Counted from the first letter of the stretch, positions 24,720-33,280 are shown. The stretch is 40,639 nt of DNA from an uncultured Kineothrix sp. (GCA_910588855.1 CAJUSR010000032.1:1-40639); one strand, 5' to 3'. Made by a program: numbers and translations. Notes: generated by a model not told the origin, from the letters alone.

Positions 24720-26384
24720 ATGAAAAAACAATGGTGGCATGGAAAAATAGCGTATCAGATTTATCCCAAAAGTTTTTATGACAGCAATGGAGACGGAATC
24801 GGCGATATCAGAGGGATTATAGAAAAATTGGATTATTTAAAGGAATTAGGGGTGGACATTGTATGGATATCCCCGATTTATCAATCCCCTTTTGTGGACC
24901 AGGGGTATGACATTTCCGATTATTATAAAATAGATCCGGCATTCGGCACGATGGAAGATTTTGATGAATTGCTGAAAGAAGCCAAAAAAAGAGATATGTA
25001 CATATTGATGGACTTGGTCATCAATCATTGCTCGGATCAGCACGAATGGTTCAAGAAGGCACTGGCAGACCCGGAAGGGGAGTATGGCGGATATTTCTAT
25101 TTTGAAAAAGGCAAGGACGGAAAGGCGCCTAGCAATTACCGTTCTTATTTCGGAGGCAGTGCATGGGAACCGGTATCGGGAACGGATTTGTATTATCTGC
25201 ATTTGTTTGCCAAAGAACAGCCGGACTTGAACTGGGAGAATAAAAAAGTGAGGGAAGACTTGTTCAATATGGTTAATTGGTGGCTGGACAAAGGGCTGGC
25301 AGGGTTCCGGATTGACGCAATTATCAATATCAAAAAGACGGACGGATTTCCGGATTATGAACCGGACGGGGATGACGGGTTGGTTAGATGTACACGAATG
25401 ATAGAAGAGGCGGAAGGGATAGGGCAATTCCTTCAGGAACTTCGGACGGAAACATTCCAAAAACACGATGCATTTTCCGTAGGGGAAGTATTTAATATGA
25501 AAGAAGGGGAATTAGAACATTTTGTAGGTGATGAAGGGTATTTTTCCACCATGTTCGATTTTGCGCCTTTAGAAACCACGCTGGGCGGGCATGGCTGGTA
25601 TGATGCCCCCGGGTATGATTTTATCAGATGGCGTAAGGCTGTGACTGAATCCCAACTGCTTTGCCAAGGGGTCGGTTTTCTGGCGAATATTATCGAAAAC
25701 CATGATGAACCGAGAGGTGCAAGCACTTATCTGCCGGACTATGCGCAAAACAGCGATGGTATTAAAATGTTGGCGACTGCCAGCATTTTGTTGAGGGGCT
25801 TGCCGTTCCTGTATCAGGGGCAGGAAATCGGGATGAAAAACTGCAGGATGGGGAATATAGAGGAGTATGACGATATTGATACGAAGAACCAGTATCAAGT
25901 GGCAATGGAGGCAGGGCTGTCGCCGGAGGAGGCGATGGAAGTATGCTTCAGGCATAGCCGGGACAATGCGAGGACGCCTATGCAGTGGAGCTGCGAAGAA
26001 AATGCCGGATTTACATCCGGTATGCCCTGGCTGAAAGTGAACCCGAATTATACGAAGATAAATGTGGAAGAGGAAGAAAAGGATGCTTCTTCGGTACTGG
26101 CTTACTATAAGGAGCTGCTGGCTTTGCGGAAAGCGCCGGATTATGTGGAAGTATTTACTTACGGGGATTTTGTGCCTGCTTATGACGGTGAGGAGATGCT
26201 GTTTGCTTATCATAGGAAAAACGAAAACAAGGATATCCTGATAGTTACTAATTTTGGCACAGAAAGGACAAAATTCCCGTTGGAAAAGAGCGGAAAGCTT
26301 TTGCTGAAAAATAGGGAAGATGTGCTGTTAGAAGAGGACGGGTTAATTTTGCCAAAGTGTGGTGCAGCAGTTGTGGAATGTTAG
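24720..26384 (+). CDS. GH13 alpha-glucosidase (oligo-1,6-glucosidase type)
   Basis: 554-aa cytoplasmic glycosidase, no signal peptide. Start at ATG 24720, with GGAG 6 nt upstream. The GH13 hallmarks are in order: WWHGKIAYQIYPKSFYDSNG, the calcium-type loop DSNGDGIGD, region I DLVINHCSDQHEW, region II GFRIDAI (nucleophile Asp), region III VGEVFN (acid/base Glu), region IV ENHDEPR (stabilising Asp). QGQEIGM and RDNARTPMQW are typical of the oligo-1,6-glucosidase / trehalose-6-phosphate hydrolase group (GH13_31 or _29). It would split alpha-1,6 or alpha-1,4 glucosides to glucose. The exact substrate is not readable. Confidence 0.92.
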   Translation: MKKQWWHGKIAYQIYPKSFYDSNGDGIGDIRGIIEKLDYLKELGVDIVWISPIYQSPFVDQGYDISDYYKIDPAFGTMEDFDELLKEAKKRDMYILMDLVINHCSDQHEWFKKALADPEGEYGGYFYFEKGKDGKAPSNYRSYFGGSAWEPVSGTDLYYLHLFAKEQPDLNWENKKVREDLFNMVNWWLDKGLAGFRIDAIINIKKTDGFPDYEPDGDDGLVRCTRMIEEAEGIGQFLQELRTETFQKHDAFSVGEVFNMKEGELEHFVGDEGYFSTMFDFAPLETTLGGHGWYDAPGYDFIRWRKAVTESQLLCQGVGFLANIIENHDEPRGASTYLPDYAQNSDGIKMLATASILLRGLPFLYQGQEIGMKNCRMGNIEEYDDIDTKNQYQVAMEAGLSPEEAMEVCFRHSRDNARTPMQWSCEENAGFTSGMPWLKVNPNYTKINVEEEEKDASSVLAYYKELLALRKAPDYVEVFTYGDFVPAYDGEEMLFAYHRKNENKDILIVTNFGTERTKFPLEKSGKLLLKNREDVLLEEDGLILPKCGAAVVEC

Positions 26385-26433
26385 GCAGGGCTTTCGATAC
26401 AGAAACCTTGTGACAGAAAAATTGAAAAAAGTA

Positions 26434-26462
26434 TTGACTTTTTAGCAGATATTGCATAAAAT
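26434..26462 (+). promoter_or_regulatory. Promoter of the T-box/trpB2 unit
   Basis: TTGACT (26434-26439), 17 bp, TAAAAT (26457-26462). Confidence 0.8.
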
Positions 26463-26469
26463 TTAGTAA

Positions 26470-26742
26470 ATCGTTGAAAAAGCGTGAGTACATATGGAAA
26501 AGAAGTTTCAGAGAGCTGCAGAGGGTGGAAATGCGGTACGGATTGCTGTATGGAATGGGCTTTGGAGAGCAAACGGAAACCGGAATTTTTATTTCCGGAA
26601 GTAAGGGCGCCGGAGTGGAACCTCCGTTAACAAGCGGATATGTGTTGGCATATCATGAGTGGATGCAATATAGCGTCAAGCAGGGTGGCACCGCAGGAAT
26701 AATTATCCTGTCCCGGCAGAAAGCCGGGATGGGATTTTTTTT
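26470..26742 (+). promoter_or_regulatory. T-box riboswitch, tryptophan specific
   Basis: Stem I features appear in order: AGTA of the specifier loop (in GTGAGTACATA), AGAGAG, GGTGGAA. The specifier strand GAATGG presents TGG (26556-26558) opposite AGTA, enclosed by AAAGC/GCTTT and CATA/TATG, so the codon is Trp. The T-box AGGGTGGCACCGC (26682-26694) has C at the variable position, matching the G discriminator of tRNA-Trp. A terminator (26705-26735, CCCGGC/GCCGGG core) ends in eight T. Uncharged tRNA-Trp should stabilise the antiterminator and switch on trpB2. Confidence 0.93.
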
Positions 26743-26819
26743 GCATCATAGGATTTATATGCAATGGCGGCGGCCTGTAAAAAACCTCAAACCGGCGGCA
26801 AAAAGAAAGGAGAAGGAAA

Positions 26820-28202
26820 ATGTCAGAGAAAAAAGTACCTTACAAAATTTATTTGGAAGAAAACGAAATGCCGAAACAATGGTATAATGTGCGTGCGGAT
26901 ATGAAAAATAAACCGGCGCCGTTGTTGAATCCGGGGACATTGAAGCCGATGACCTTTGAAGAGCTGCAGGGAGTATTTTGTGATGAACTTGTAAAACAGG
27001 AACTGAACGATACGGATGCCTATATTGATATCCCGCAGGAAATACAGGATTTTTATAAGATGTATCGTCCGGCGCCATTGGTAAGGGCATATTGTCTGGA
27101 GAAAAAGCTTCAGACACCGGCAAAGATTTATTATAAGTTTGAAGGGAACAATACAAGCGGTAGCCACAAGCTAAATTCGGCCATCGCGCAAGCCTATTAT
27201 GCAAAGCAGCAAGGGCTGGCAGGTGTAACAACGGAAACCGGGGCGGGGCAGTGGGGAACAGCGCTTTCTATGGCCTGTTCATATTTTGATTTGGACTGCC
27301 GTGTATATATGGTAAAAGTGTCTTATGAGCAGAAGCCGTTCCGCCGGGAAGTAATGCGCACTTATGGGGCAAAAGTGACGCCATCCCCATCCGATACGAC
27401 AAACGTAGGCCGGAAGATTCTTGCCCAATTCCCGGGAACAGGCGGGAGCCTTGGCTGTGCGATTTCGGAAGCTGTAGAGGCGGCAACAAGTATGGACGGT
27501 TACCGGTACGTATTGGGGAGCGTATTGTCGCAGGTGCTTCTGCATCAATCCATTATTGGGGAAGAAACAAAAGTAGCATTAAGAAAATATGATATTAAGC
27601 CGGATATTATTATTGGATGCGCGGGCGGCGGTTCCAATTTGGGCGGACTTATTTCCCCTTTTGTCGGCGAAAAATTAAGGGGCGAGGCAGATTACAGGAT
27701 TATTGCAGTAGAACCGGCATCCTGTCCGAGCTTGACGAGGGGAAAATATGTTTATGATTTCTGCGATACCGGGAAAGTCTGCCCATTGGCTAAAATGTAT
27801 ACGTTGGGGAGCGGCTTTATGCCGGCAGCTAACCATGCAGGCGGTTTAAGGTATCATGGCATGAGTTCTGTCGTTTCCCAGCTGTACGATGACGGTTTGC
27901 TGGAAGCTGTCAGTGTGGAGCAGACAGCGGTATTTAAGGCTGCGGAACAGTTTGCAAGGGTAGAAGGTATCCTTCCGGCTCCGGAAAGCTCTCATGCAAT
28001 AAAAGTTGCAATTGATGAAGCGATGAAATGTAAGGAAACAGGAGAGGAAAAAACCATTGTTTTCGGGCTTACTGGTACCGGATATTTCGACATGGTGGCT
28101 TATGGGAAGTTCCATGATGGAGAAATGTCGGATTATATCCCTACGGATGAAGATTTGTCGAAAGGATTTGCAGGAATCCCTGCATTTCCGGGGAATGAGT
28201 AA
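26820..28202 (+). CDS. trpB2: TrpB2-type tryptophan synthase beta chain
   Basis: 460 aa, longer than canonical TrpB (about 400), as is usual for TrpB2. PLP-dependent condensation of indole with serine. The N-terminal KQWYNVRADM and YRPAPLVRAYCLEKKL are TrpB2-like. The PLP lysine lies in NNTSGSHKLNSA, the catalytic Glu region is TTETGAGQWGTALS, and the phosphate-binding glycine loop is CAGGGSNLGG. The C-terminus has GLTGTGYFDM. The ribosome site AAAGGAGAAGG precedes ATG 26820. No trpA or other trp gene is adjacent, so it probably makes Trp from free indole when tRNA-Trp is uncharged. Confidence 0.93.
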   Translation: MSEKKVPYKIYLEENEMPKQWYNVRADMKNKPAPLLNPGTLKPMTFEELQGVFCDELVKQELNDTDAYIDIPQEIQDFYKMYRPAPLVRAYCLEKKLQTPAKIYYKFEGNNTSGSHKLNSAIAQAYYAKQQGLAGVTTETGAGQWGTALSMACSYFDLDCRVYMVKVSYEQKPFRREVMRTYGAKVTPSPSDTTNVGRKILAQFPGTGGSLGCAISEAVEAATSMDGYRYVLGSVLSQVLLHQSIIGEETKVALRKYDIKPDIIIGCAGGGSNLGGLISPFVGEKLRGEADYRIIAVEPASCPSLTRGKYVYDFCDTGKVCPLAKMYTLGSGFMPAANHAGGLRYHGMSSVVSQLYDDGLLEAVSVEQTAVFKAAEQFARVEGILPAPESSHAIKVAIDEAMKCKETGEEKTIVFGLTGTGYFDMVAYGKFHDGEMSDYIPTDEDLSKGFAGIPAFPGNE

Positions 28203-28260
28203 CAGGTTGGAAACCGGCCGGCAAGAGGCGGAGAGCATTTAGGCCATTTTCTTTTACGGG

Positions 28261-28285
28261 TAGGAGATTGCGGAGCAATCTCCTA
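28261..28285 (+). terminator. Probable terminator after trpB2
   Basis: A perfect 11-bp stem TAGGAGATTGC/GCAATCTCCTA around GGA. The following T-run is poor (TTCTGATTT), so termination is likely but not certain. GATTTGGGTGCCAAA just after it is a degenerate MITE-end motif. Confidence 0.55.
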
Positions 28286-28667
28286 TTCTGATTTGGGTGC
28301 CAAATACTCTTTATAGCGGCACAGTCCTGCCTTTGAATCCTGCACTGCAAAATCCATCTAAGAAAGATGTATACTTGTGGGCAAAAGAAATTTTTATTTT
28401 CGGAAAAGTATTTACCTGTCCTCCGCAATGTATATTTAATACCTCGTTCTTAGTGGATACATAATTTTGAAAAGGGAGAAGGAAAAAGGAAGGTTGGAAC
28501 AGACGCGTTTAGGCGGAGTGGAAATATGCTATTCGGGCGATTTTTTATCGAACCGCTGTGGCAAACAGCAGTTTGTAAGCAGGGGATTTTAGGGCGGGCA
28601 GCGTTGTGAGGATTTCTGGTTTTTTGCTTTAGGGAATGGTATCCTTCTAATTTGTTTGTTTTAGGGC
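28286..28667. other. Intergenic region upstream of tRNA-Arg
   Basis: Besides the degenerate MITE-end motif (28288-28302) I see no gene, hairpin or known RNA motif. Confidence 0.4.
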
Positions 28668-28696
28668 TTGACAATTGGGCAATAAGCATGTAAAAT
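28668..28696 (+). promoter_or_regulatory. Promoter of tRNA-Arg
   Basis: TTGACA (28668-28673), 17 bp, TAAAAT (28691-28696), 47 bp before the tRNA: a near-consensus promoter. Confidence 0.8.
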
Positions 28697-28743
28697 ATAG
28701 TCGTTGCGGAACGAGTTCTGTTTTGAAGAAATCCGTAACGTAT

Positions 28744-28817
28744 GTGCGCTTAGCTCAGCTGGATAGAGCGTTTGGCTACGGACCAAAAGGTCGGGGGTTC
28801 GAATCCTCTAGCGCACG
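28744..28817 (+). tRNA. tRNA-Arg (ACG), integration site of the island
   Basis: Acceptor GTGCGCT/AGCGCAC, anticodon loop CTACGGA giving ACG, T loop TTCGAAT, discriminator G. The 3' part from 28798 is repeated at 38473, so the gene was kept intact when the island inserted. Confidence 0.95.
28798..28815. repeat. attL core of the genomic island
   Basis: An 18-bp direct repeat (TTCGAATCCTCTAGCGCA) identical to 38473-38490. It covers the T loop and 3' acceptor strand of tRNA-Arg, the standard target of tyrosine integrases. The integrase gene starts its 3' end 120 bp away. Confidence 0.85.
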
Positions 28818-28831
28818 TTGGGTTTTTGAGA

Positions 28832-28869
28832 GGCGGAAATGCTGATAAAACGGGCATTTCTGCCTTTTT
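28832..28869 (+). terminator. Terminator of tRNA-Arg (left copy)
   Basis: GGCGGAAATGC (28832-28842) pairs GCATTTCTGCC (28854-28864) with one mismatch, then five T. Nearly the same hairpin follows attR at 38526, so the repeat at the island ends is longer than the 18-bp core. Confidence 0.8.
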
Positions 28870-28893
28870 CTTTTTCATTTTTTGGGGTAAAAA

Positions 28894-28923
28894 GTGTAAC
28901 AAATCTTGTTACACTTTGTTACG
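28894..28923. promoter_or_regulatory. Candidate integrase arm-type sites, left end
   Basis: GTGTAACA (28894-28901) and TGTTACAC (28907-28914) form an inverted pair, followed by TTGTTACG (28916-28923). The same GTTACAC words occur at the right end (38393-38399, 38403-38410). Confidence 0.5.
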
Positions 28924-28936
28924 CTTTTTTCGTCCT

Positions 28937-30282
28937 TCAGGTTGAAAGACTCTGCTCCAGAACTTTCTCAAGTTCTTCCGATGACTTGCGACCCCGGCAG
29001 TACTTCATCGTCATTTCGATGTTCTCATGTCCGGCAATCCGGCGTATCTCGTCAGGATTCAGACCTGAGTCGAAGAGACGCGAAATATAAGAGCGTCTAA
29101 TATTGTGACAGCTCTTGGCAAATGGAAGGTCAAGATGGTTCGGGTTGCAGTACTTTTTAAGGCGGCAGTCAAATACTCGTTGGTTGCACATACCCTGTTT
29201 CCTTTGAAATACAAGGTCTTTATCTCCGCAGGGGTATCCGTTCTTTTTGTTTAACTCCCTGATTTGCCTAAAATACTCTCTGGCTTTGGCGGTAAGATAA
29301 ATTTTTCGCATTCCAGCCGATGTTTTGGCGTGTGGAGTTATCATATAACCATCTCTTTTCAGGCCGCCATCTGCAGTTTTGCTTTGCTTTTCTGTCACCA
29401 TCTGGTTGATATGAAGGTAGTTTCCCTTTATGTCGCAGTTACGCAAGGCACACAATTCTCCGACCCTCATGCCGGTAAGGAACAGGATGCAGATTCCAAG
29501 AGGCAGTGCAGAATCATTTTCCATGCTGTCCTTCTCCGCTTCTTCCATAACCAATTGCTGTTCTTTTTCGGTGAAGACCTCTTCATTTTCCTCTTTAGGC
29601 GTGACAGGTTTGAAGAGGTTGGCGTTGAATTTGATGTCTTTTAGCCTGTTTGCCTCTATGATTTCTTCATCTACAGCGTAATCCAGCATAGAATTCAAGG
29701 TTCTTTTAATATTGGAAAAGTACTTTTTTTCAGGCTGTGGTCTTTGATTATCCGGCATCCCCATGCTTTTAATTTTGTCCTTCCAAGCTGGCTTAACGGA
29801 ATATCTGCAATGCTATCTTTTATATAGGTTTTCCAGTAGACCAAATCGTCAGCAAGTGTATTCATCCCAACTTCGCACTCTCTTAATTCCAGCCATTGGG
29901 GGTATATAGTTTTCAAGGTACAGGTGTTCGATGGCTTTGGCGGTTCTGCCATCGCATATGTTTCCTTTGATGGCAGAAGCCCCAATTGCATGAATTGCTG
30001 TTTTACTTCCGGCAGATTGGCATAGTATGAGACAATTATCTCTTCCAAATCTGTTCTGCTGGTTTTAACTACCTGTTTCCCATTTGGTAGTCGGGTGTAC
30101 CACCGCCTGTTTGTTTTGTTCTGTGTAATCGGAGTCGTGTGGCACTCCATGATAAACTTATGTATTGCAATCATATTATATAACTGCGCCAGTTCCCTCA
30201 CCGACAGATTATTCGCATCAGCGAAATCAGTCAAGTTCTTTTGCAGTTCAGGGGTTAATTTTTCTAAGTCCGCTGTCATCAT
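28937..30282 (-). pseudogene. Tyrosine recombinase (integrase) split by a frameshift
   Basis: Two overlapping frames make one integrase of about 450 aa. The N-terminal frame starts at ATG 30282 (GGAAGGGG upstream). It holds an AP2-like arm domain (NRRWYTRLPNGKQVVKTSR) and the start of the SAM-like core domain. The C-terminal frame ends at 28937 and contains the catalytic residues: Arg in MRVGELCALR, HNIRRSY, GHENIEMTMKYC with the nucleophile Tyr. The frames join naturally at a run of seven T on the plus strand (29724-29730; A7 in the mRNA), where one extra A or a -1 slip restores LKKKYFSNIKRT. It may be a dead gene, a sequencing error in a homopolymer, or translational slippage. It shares 35 bp with the methyltransferase gene, implying an operon. 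Confidence 0.85.
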
Positions 30283-31603
30283 TAGCTCTGCCCCTTCCCT
30301 TCCCGTAAGGCTGTGCGCCAGAGAAGTCAAAAGAGGTTATGATTCTTTCAGTAGTATTATCCTCCTCATCGCTGAGTACATCTATGTAGTAATACCCATA
30401 CCCCCAATAAAGGTCATCAATGCATCCTTTCATGTGACGGTCATGCTTATCTTTGTCTGGCTTAGAATCGAATTTATGCGGTGCTGTAATGCGGCAGAAG
30501 TAAATGAAGTCATTGCCATATTCTTGGTGTGTATTACGCAGTAGCTTTGCCAGTCGCATATGCTCTTTATAGCCGAATTCCTCCTTTTCAGCGTCATACT
30601 TCTCATCGATTATGATGGATGATTTGTATATATTTGTATCAATATACGGGGGGTCTATGATAAAGATGGAATCCTCGCTTTTCATATATTTTTCAATAAG
30701 CTCCAACGCATACCGCCCATAAATTTCGGTATCTTTCATCCTTTCGTTGAGAAGGGCAATGGCATCCATATTTTTCCTGTATGTGGATAGTGCTTTCCCG
30801 CTGAAAGTATGGCCGGTATTGCGTACTGACAATAGGGTTGTAAACAGGAAGCATGCGGCGGCATCAAGGTTAACCTCTGCATCACTCAGATGCTCCCCAT
30901 TATTTAGCAGGCTTTTACACTGCCCAAATGTATCCTCGTCAACTGGTTTGGACAGCATTTTTTCAAGGAGTATATACATATAATCGCGGATTGCCCGGTA
31001 AAGGTTGACTTTCCTTAGGTCTATGTCGTTGATGACCTCATGGTCTGCAACCTTGAAATTGGAAAAAATACCAAGTGCGCCTACAAAAGCATCAATGCTG
31101 GTCTGCCAGCGTTTGCCTGAAGAGTCGAAGATTTTCTTGATTGCGTCTTGCATCACGGGAGACCATTTGCTTCCTGCGAGTGGCAGAAGTTTCATGGAAT
31201 AGTCAGGCTCAAACTTACCCGGTGCGGGAAGGCTGGATGCCTTTGCCGGTGTGGAGGGTGCTTGCGCCGCACCGGAGAAGTAAAGGTAGTTGGCCAGCAT
31301 TACCGTAACGGTGTTAAAGCTTGTATCATTGGTTGCATAAGCATTGAGAGCCTTGTCCATATCATCTGTGATACGGATGGAATATTTTTTTATAGTTGTG
31401 CGTTCTTCAACAGTAAGAATAATCTGATGAAGTGCAAAGTCATCCATTCTTTTACTGTAAGAAGATTTGGTCAGAAACTCGTGTATCCCCTTGCGGATTG
31501 CTTCAGAAGCATTGTCTGTCTGGAAGTGGTCGCACAGCTGGTTAACGAGTTCAGGGTGCAATGGAATATTTTTGGTTTTATTATATGTTTCTTTTTTTGG
31601 CAT
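30248..31603 (-). CDS. D12-class (Dam-like) adenine DNA methyltransferase with N-terminal RHH-like region
   Basis: 451 aa; AAGGAAGG precedes ATG 31603. Residues 1-45 (NKTKNIPLHPELVNQLCDHF, ASEAIRKGIHEFL) read like a ribbon-helix-helix DNA-binding unit, and a second such stretch may follow (KKYSIRITDDMDKALNAYA). The methyltransferase part (about 140-430) follows the Dam/D12 layout: GSKWSPVMQDAIKKIF, motif I DAFVGALGIFSNF, VINDIDLRKVNLYRAI, motif IV IDPPYIDTNIYKSS, then FIYFCRITAP. It should methylate adenine N6; the target is unknown. No restriction enzyme is adjacent, so an orphan role in element control is more likely than restriction-modification. Its 3' end overlaps the integrase start. 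Confidence 0.8.
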   Translation of the reverse strand: MPKKETYNKTKNIPLHPELVNQLCDHFQTDNASEAIRKGIHEFLTKSSYSKRMDDFALHQIILTVEERTTIKKYSIRITDDMDKALNAYATNDTSFNTVTVMLANYLYFSGAAQAPSTPAKASSLPAPGKFEPDYSMKLLPLAGSKWSPVMQDAIKKIFDSSGKRWQTSIDAFVGALGIFSNFKVADHEVINDIDLRKVNLYRAIRDYMYILLEKMLSKPVDEDTFGQCKSLLNNGEHLSDAEVNLDAAACFLFTTLLSVRNTGHTFSGKALSTYRKNMDAIALLNERMKDTEIYGRYALELIEKYMKSEDSIFIIDPPYIDTNIYKSSIIIDEKYDAEKEEFGYKEHMRLAKLLRNTHQEYGNDFIYFCRITAPHKFDSKPDKDKHDRHMKGCIDDLYWGYGYYYIDVLSDEEDNTTERIITSFDFSGAQPYGKGRGRANDDSGLRKINP

Positions 31604-31752
31604 TTAGATACCTTCCTTTCTGTCTTCAAAAAATTTTTGAAAATGAAGACATTAGGAATAGCCGATATCAGGTAGCAACTCATAAACGATACAAATAAGG
31701 GTAGAAACCACCCATCTCGCTAAAAAAACTGCCATATAGCCTTCCCATAAGG

Positions 31753-31886
31753 CCAACTCATACCTTTTTCTGACAGACTGACTGCCGCCGGGAGTCAACT
31801 CAGCACCTTAAGGAAGCCAACTGGGTTTCCAGATGTGCCAACTGAAGATTCTTCCCAATCCAACTCATGCTCATAAAAAGCCAACT
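31753..31886. repeat. CCAACT iteron-like array, about 21.5-bp period
   Basis: CCAACT (once TCAACT) occurs at 31753, 31795, 31817, 31838, 31860 and 31881. Steps are 42, 22, 21, 22 and 21 bp, i.e. two helical turns, so all sites lie on one DNA face. Flanking bases vary. It lies in the gap upstream of the methyltransferase gene. Confidence 0.7.
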
Positions 31887-31967
31887 GGGGTGCGTTTTTT
31901 TCAAGATGAAAAAAATGAGCCATGCAGTCCGGCGGCGGCAGTCTCCGGGCGGGATGTAATATGTGGT

Positions 31968-32133
31968 CTGAAATGTAATCCGGCACAGTCCAAAAGAAGC
32001 CTGAAATGTAATCTGATATAGTCCAAAAGAATCCTGAAATGTAATCTGGTACAGTCCAAAAAAAATCCTGAAATGTAATCTGGTACAATCCAAAAGAATC
32101 CTGAAATGTAATCTGATATGGCCTAAAAGAAGC
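31968..32133. repeat. Five tandem 33-bp repeats
   Basis: Units start at 31968, 32001, 32034, 32068 and 32101 (33, 33, 34, 33, 33 bp). Each has CTGAAATGTAATC then a variable stretch and (A/G)(G/A)(T/C)C(C/T)(A/T)AAA. Degenerate half-units flank the array (31951, 32134). The period is three helical turns. The 83-bp distance to the CCAACT array suggests one composite replication, transfer or partition site. Confidence 0.75.
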
Positions 32134-32443
32134 CCGGGATGCAATCCGGGGCATTGTCTGATGAATGGGGTACCCATATTTTTGCTGGTTTTCCCATATA
32201 GGGGGAACCTTCCATCCTCCCCTAAAAACCCGTAAGTCGTACCGCCTAAGGAGCCGCCGGGGTGCCGAGATGAGCAGCTTCCCGGCCTGGCTGTCCAAAA
32301 ACTGCAGGTTATCCCCCGTCTGCGGATTTCCCTTTTGGCGGTATATAGGGGATGCCTTTTCCCAACCCGCATACGGATGTCTTTCCCGTTCCCCGTGAGT
32401 TGCCATTATATTTTTAAAATAAAAAGTTTTGGAGGTATGAGTC
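32134..32443. other. Intergenic remainder of the putative origin region
   Basis: Contains an inverted CCCGG/CCGGG motif (32133-32151), GC-rich blocks (TACCGCCTAAGGAGCCGCCG near 32240) and an AT-rich stretch (TTATATTTTTAAAATAAAAA) just before the next gene. No gene or promoter is assigned. Confidence 0.35.
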
Positions 32444-32941
32444 ATGGCAGTGAGGGATACGAAAAACAGCGGCAGCCATAACGCCAGCCGGAAGTATGGC
32501 GTTATCTGCCGGCAGGAGGAGGCCTGTATTGTAAGGAAGATGGGGGTGGCGGAGAAGGATACCGCAGGGCTGGGCAGTCTTGGCGCGCTCTTTTCCTGCA
32601 TGAGGGCGGGCGATACCCTTTGCGTGCCGGGCGTGGCATCCTTTGCGTCAAGCGCGGGTGATTTGTGGATGAAGATGCAGAGCCTGTCAGCGCGGGGGGC
32701 AGGTTTCCAGTCCGGCAGTGAGCGTTATCTGGACTTCTCATGCACCAGCCCCCTGCCCGCAGTTGTGGCGGAGACGCTGAAGGCCTTTGCGTCGCGTGAG
32801 GCGGGGTTTGTAAGCTGGGTGCAGTGCAGCAGGCTCCCCGAGGCCGCCAAGATGGCATTGGCAGTGCGTATCCGGGCGGAGTCTATTGCGGGCATCGCAT
32901 TGGTCTTCCAGAATAATGGCATAAGGAAGAAGGGTGGCTGA
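32444..32941 (+). CDS. Serine-recombinase-like protein lacking catalytic residues
   Basis: 165 aa after GGAGGT. Residues 18-130 align by eye with the catalytic domain of the neighbouring resolvase: YGVICRQEE opposite YIRVSTEEQ, MRAGDTLCV opposite VREGDVVVA, SFASSAGDLW opposite SRIARNTKDLL, then ARGAGFQSGSE opposite YKGVDFISKKE, and a shared SP...T..A.A..E spacing. The nucleophile Ser is Cys (residue 22) and the two conserved Arg (SRIAR) are gone, so strand cleavage is not expected. The C-terminus (KMALAVRIRAESIAGIALVF) lacks a clear helix-turn-helix. GC is clearly higher than flanking chromosome. Possible roles are regulator or dimer partner of the active recombinase; the match is my reading, not a search. 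Confidence 0.65.
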   Translation: MAVRDTKNSGSHNASRKYGVICRQEEACIVRKMGVAEKDTAGLGSLGALFSCMRAGDTLCVPGVASFASSAGDLWMKMQSLSARGAGFQSGSERYLDFSCTSPLPAVVAETLKAFASREAGFVSWVQCSRLPEAAKMALAVRIRAESIAGIALVFQNNGIRKKGG

Positions 32942-33280
32942 AGCCTCCTGCGCCTGTGCCGCCCCTGCGTGCCTGTGCGGCTCGTGTGCGCCTGTGCCGC
33001 CCCCATATACGGCTTCCCTGCTGGATGGGGTGGTACGGGTGCTTTTTTGCGTTCCTGGGCATTCCGGGGAAGCTGGCGGGCATATACCGTCTCTCTGGGG
33101 TATCCCCTAATGGCATGGGTTCTGGCCGCTGTTTTCCTGTGCCATTAGGGTGGCTTTCCGTTTTCTGGGATGTGCCAGGGGAAAACCGAGGCCTATTGGC
33201 ACAGTCCTAATGCCGCATTATATCCTGTGTAGCGTTTTGTGGTTTCCTGCGGATGTGATTCCGCAGAGTAAGGGGGCAGT
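32942..33280. promoter_or_regulatory. Intergenic region with inverted CCCTAATGGCA repeats, candidate recombinase site
   Basis: CCCTAATGGCA (33105-33115) is inverted at 33140-33150 (24-bp gap). CCTAATGCC recurs at 33206-33214 and is part of TAATG-CCG-CATTA (33208-33220). Repeated, partly inverted half-sites just upstream of a serine recombinase gene are typical of res or inversion sites. GC-rich GCGCCTGTGCCGCCCC is also repeated twice near 32949 and 32987. Confidence 0.45.

Noticed and set aside
31968..32133. CRISPR array
   Set aside because: Units are contiguous 33-bp repeats with no unique spacers of constant length, and no cas genes are present.
31795..32601. 268-aa (and overlapping 190-aa) minus-strand open frames
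   Set aside because: They stay open because of the 33-bp repeats, have no clear ribosome site, and the peptide merely repeats the DNA repeat. The plus-strand gene at 32444 has a proper ribosome site.
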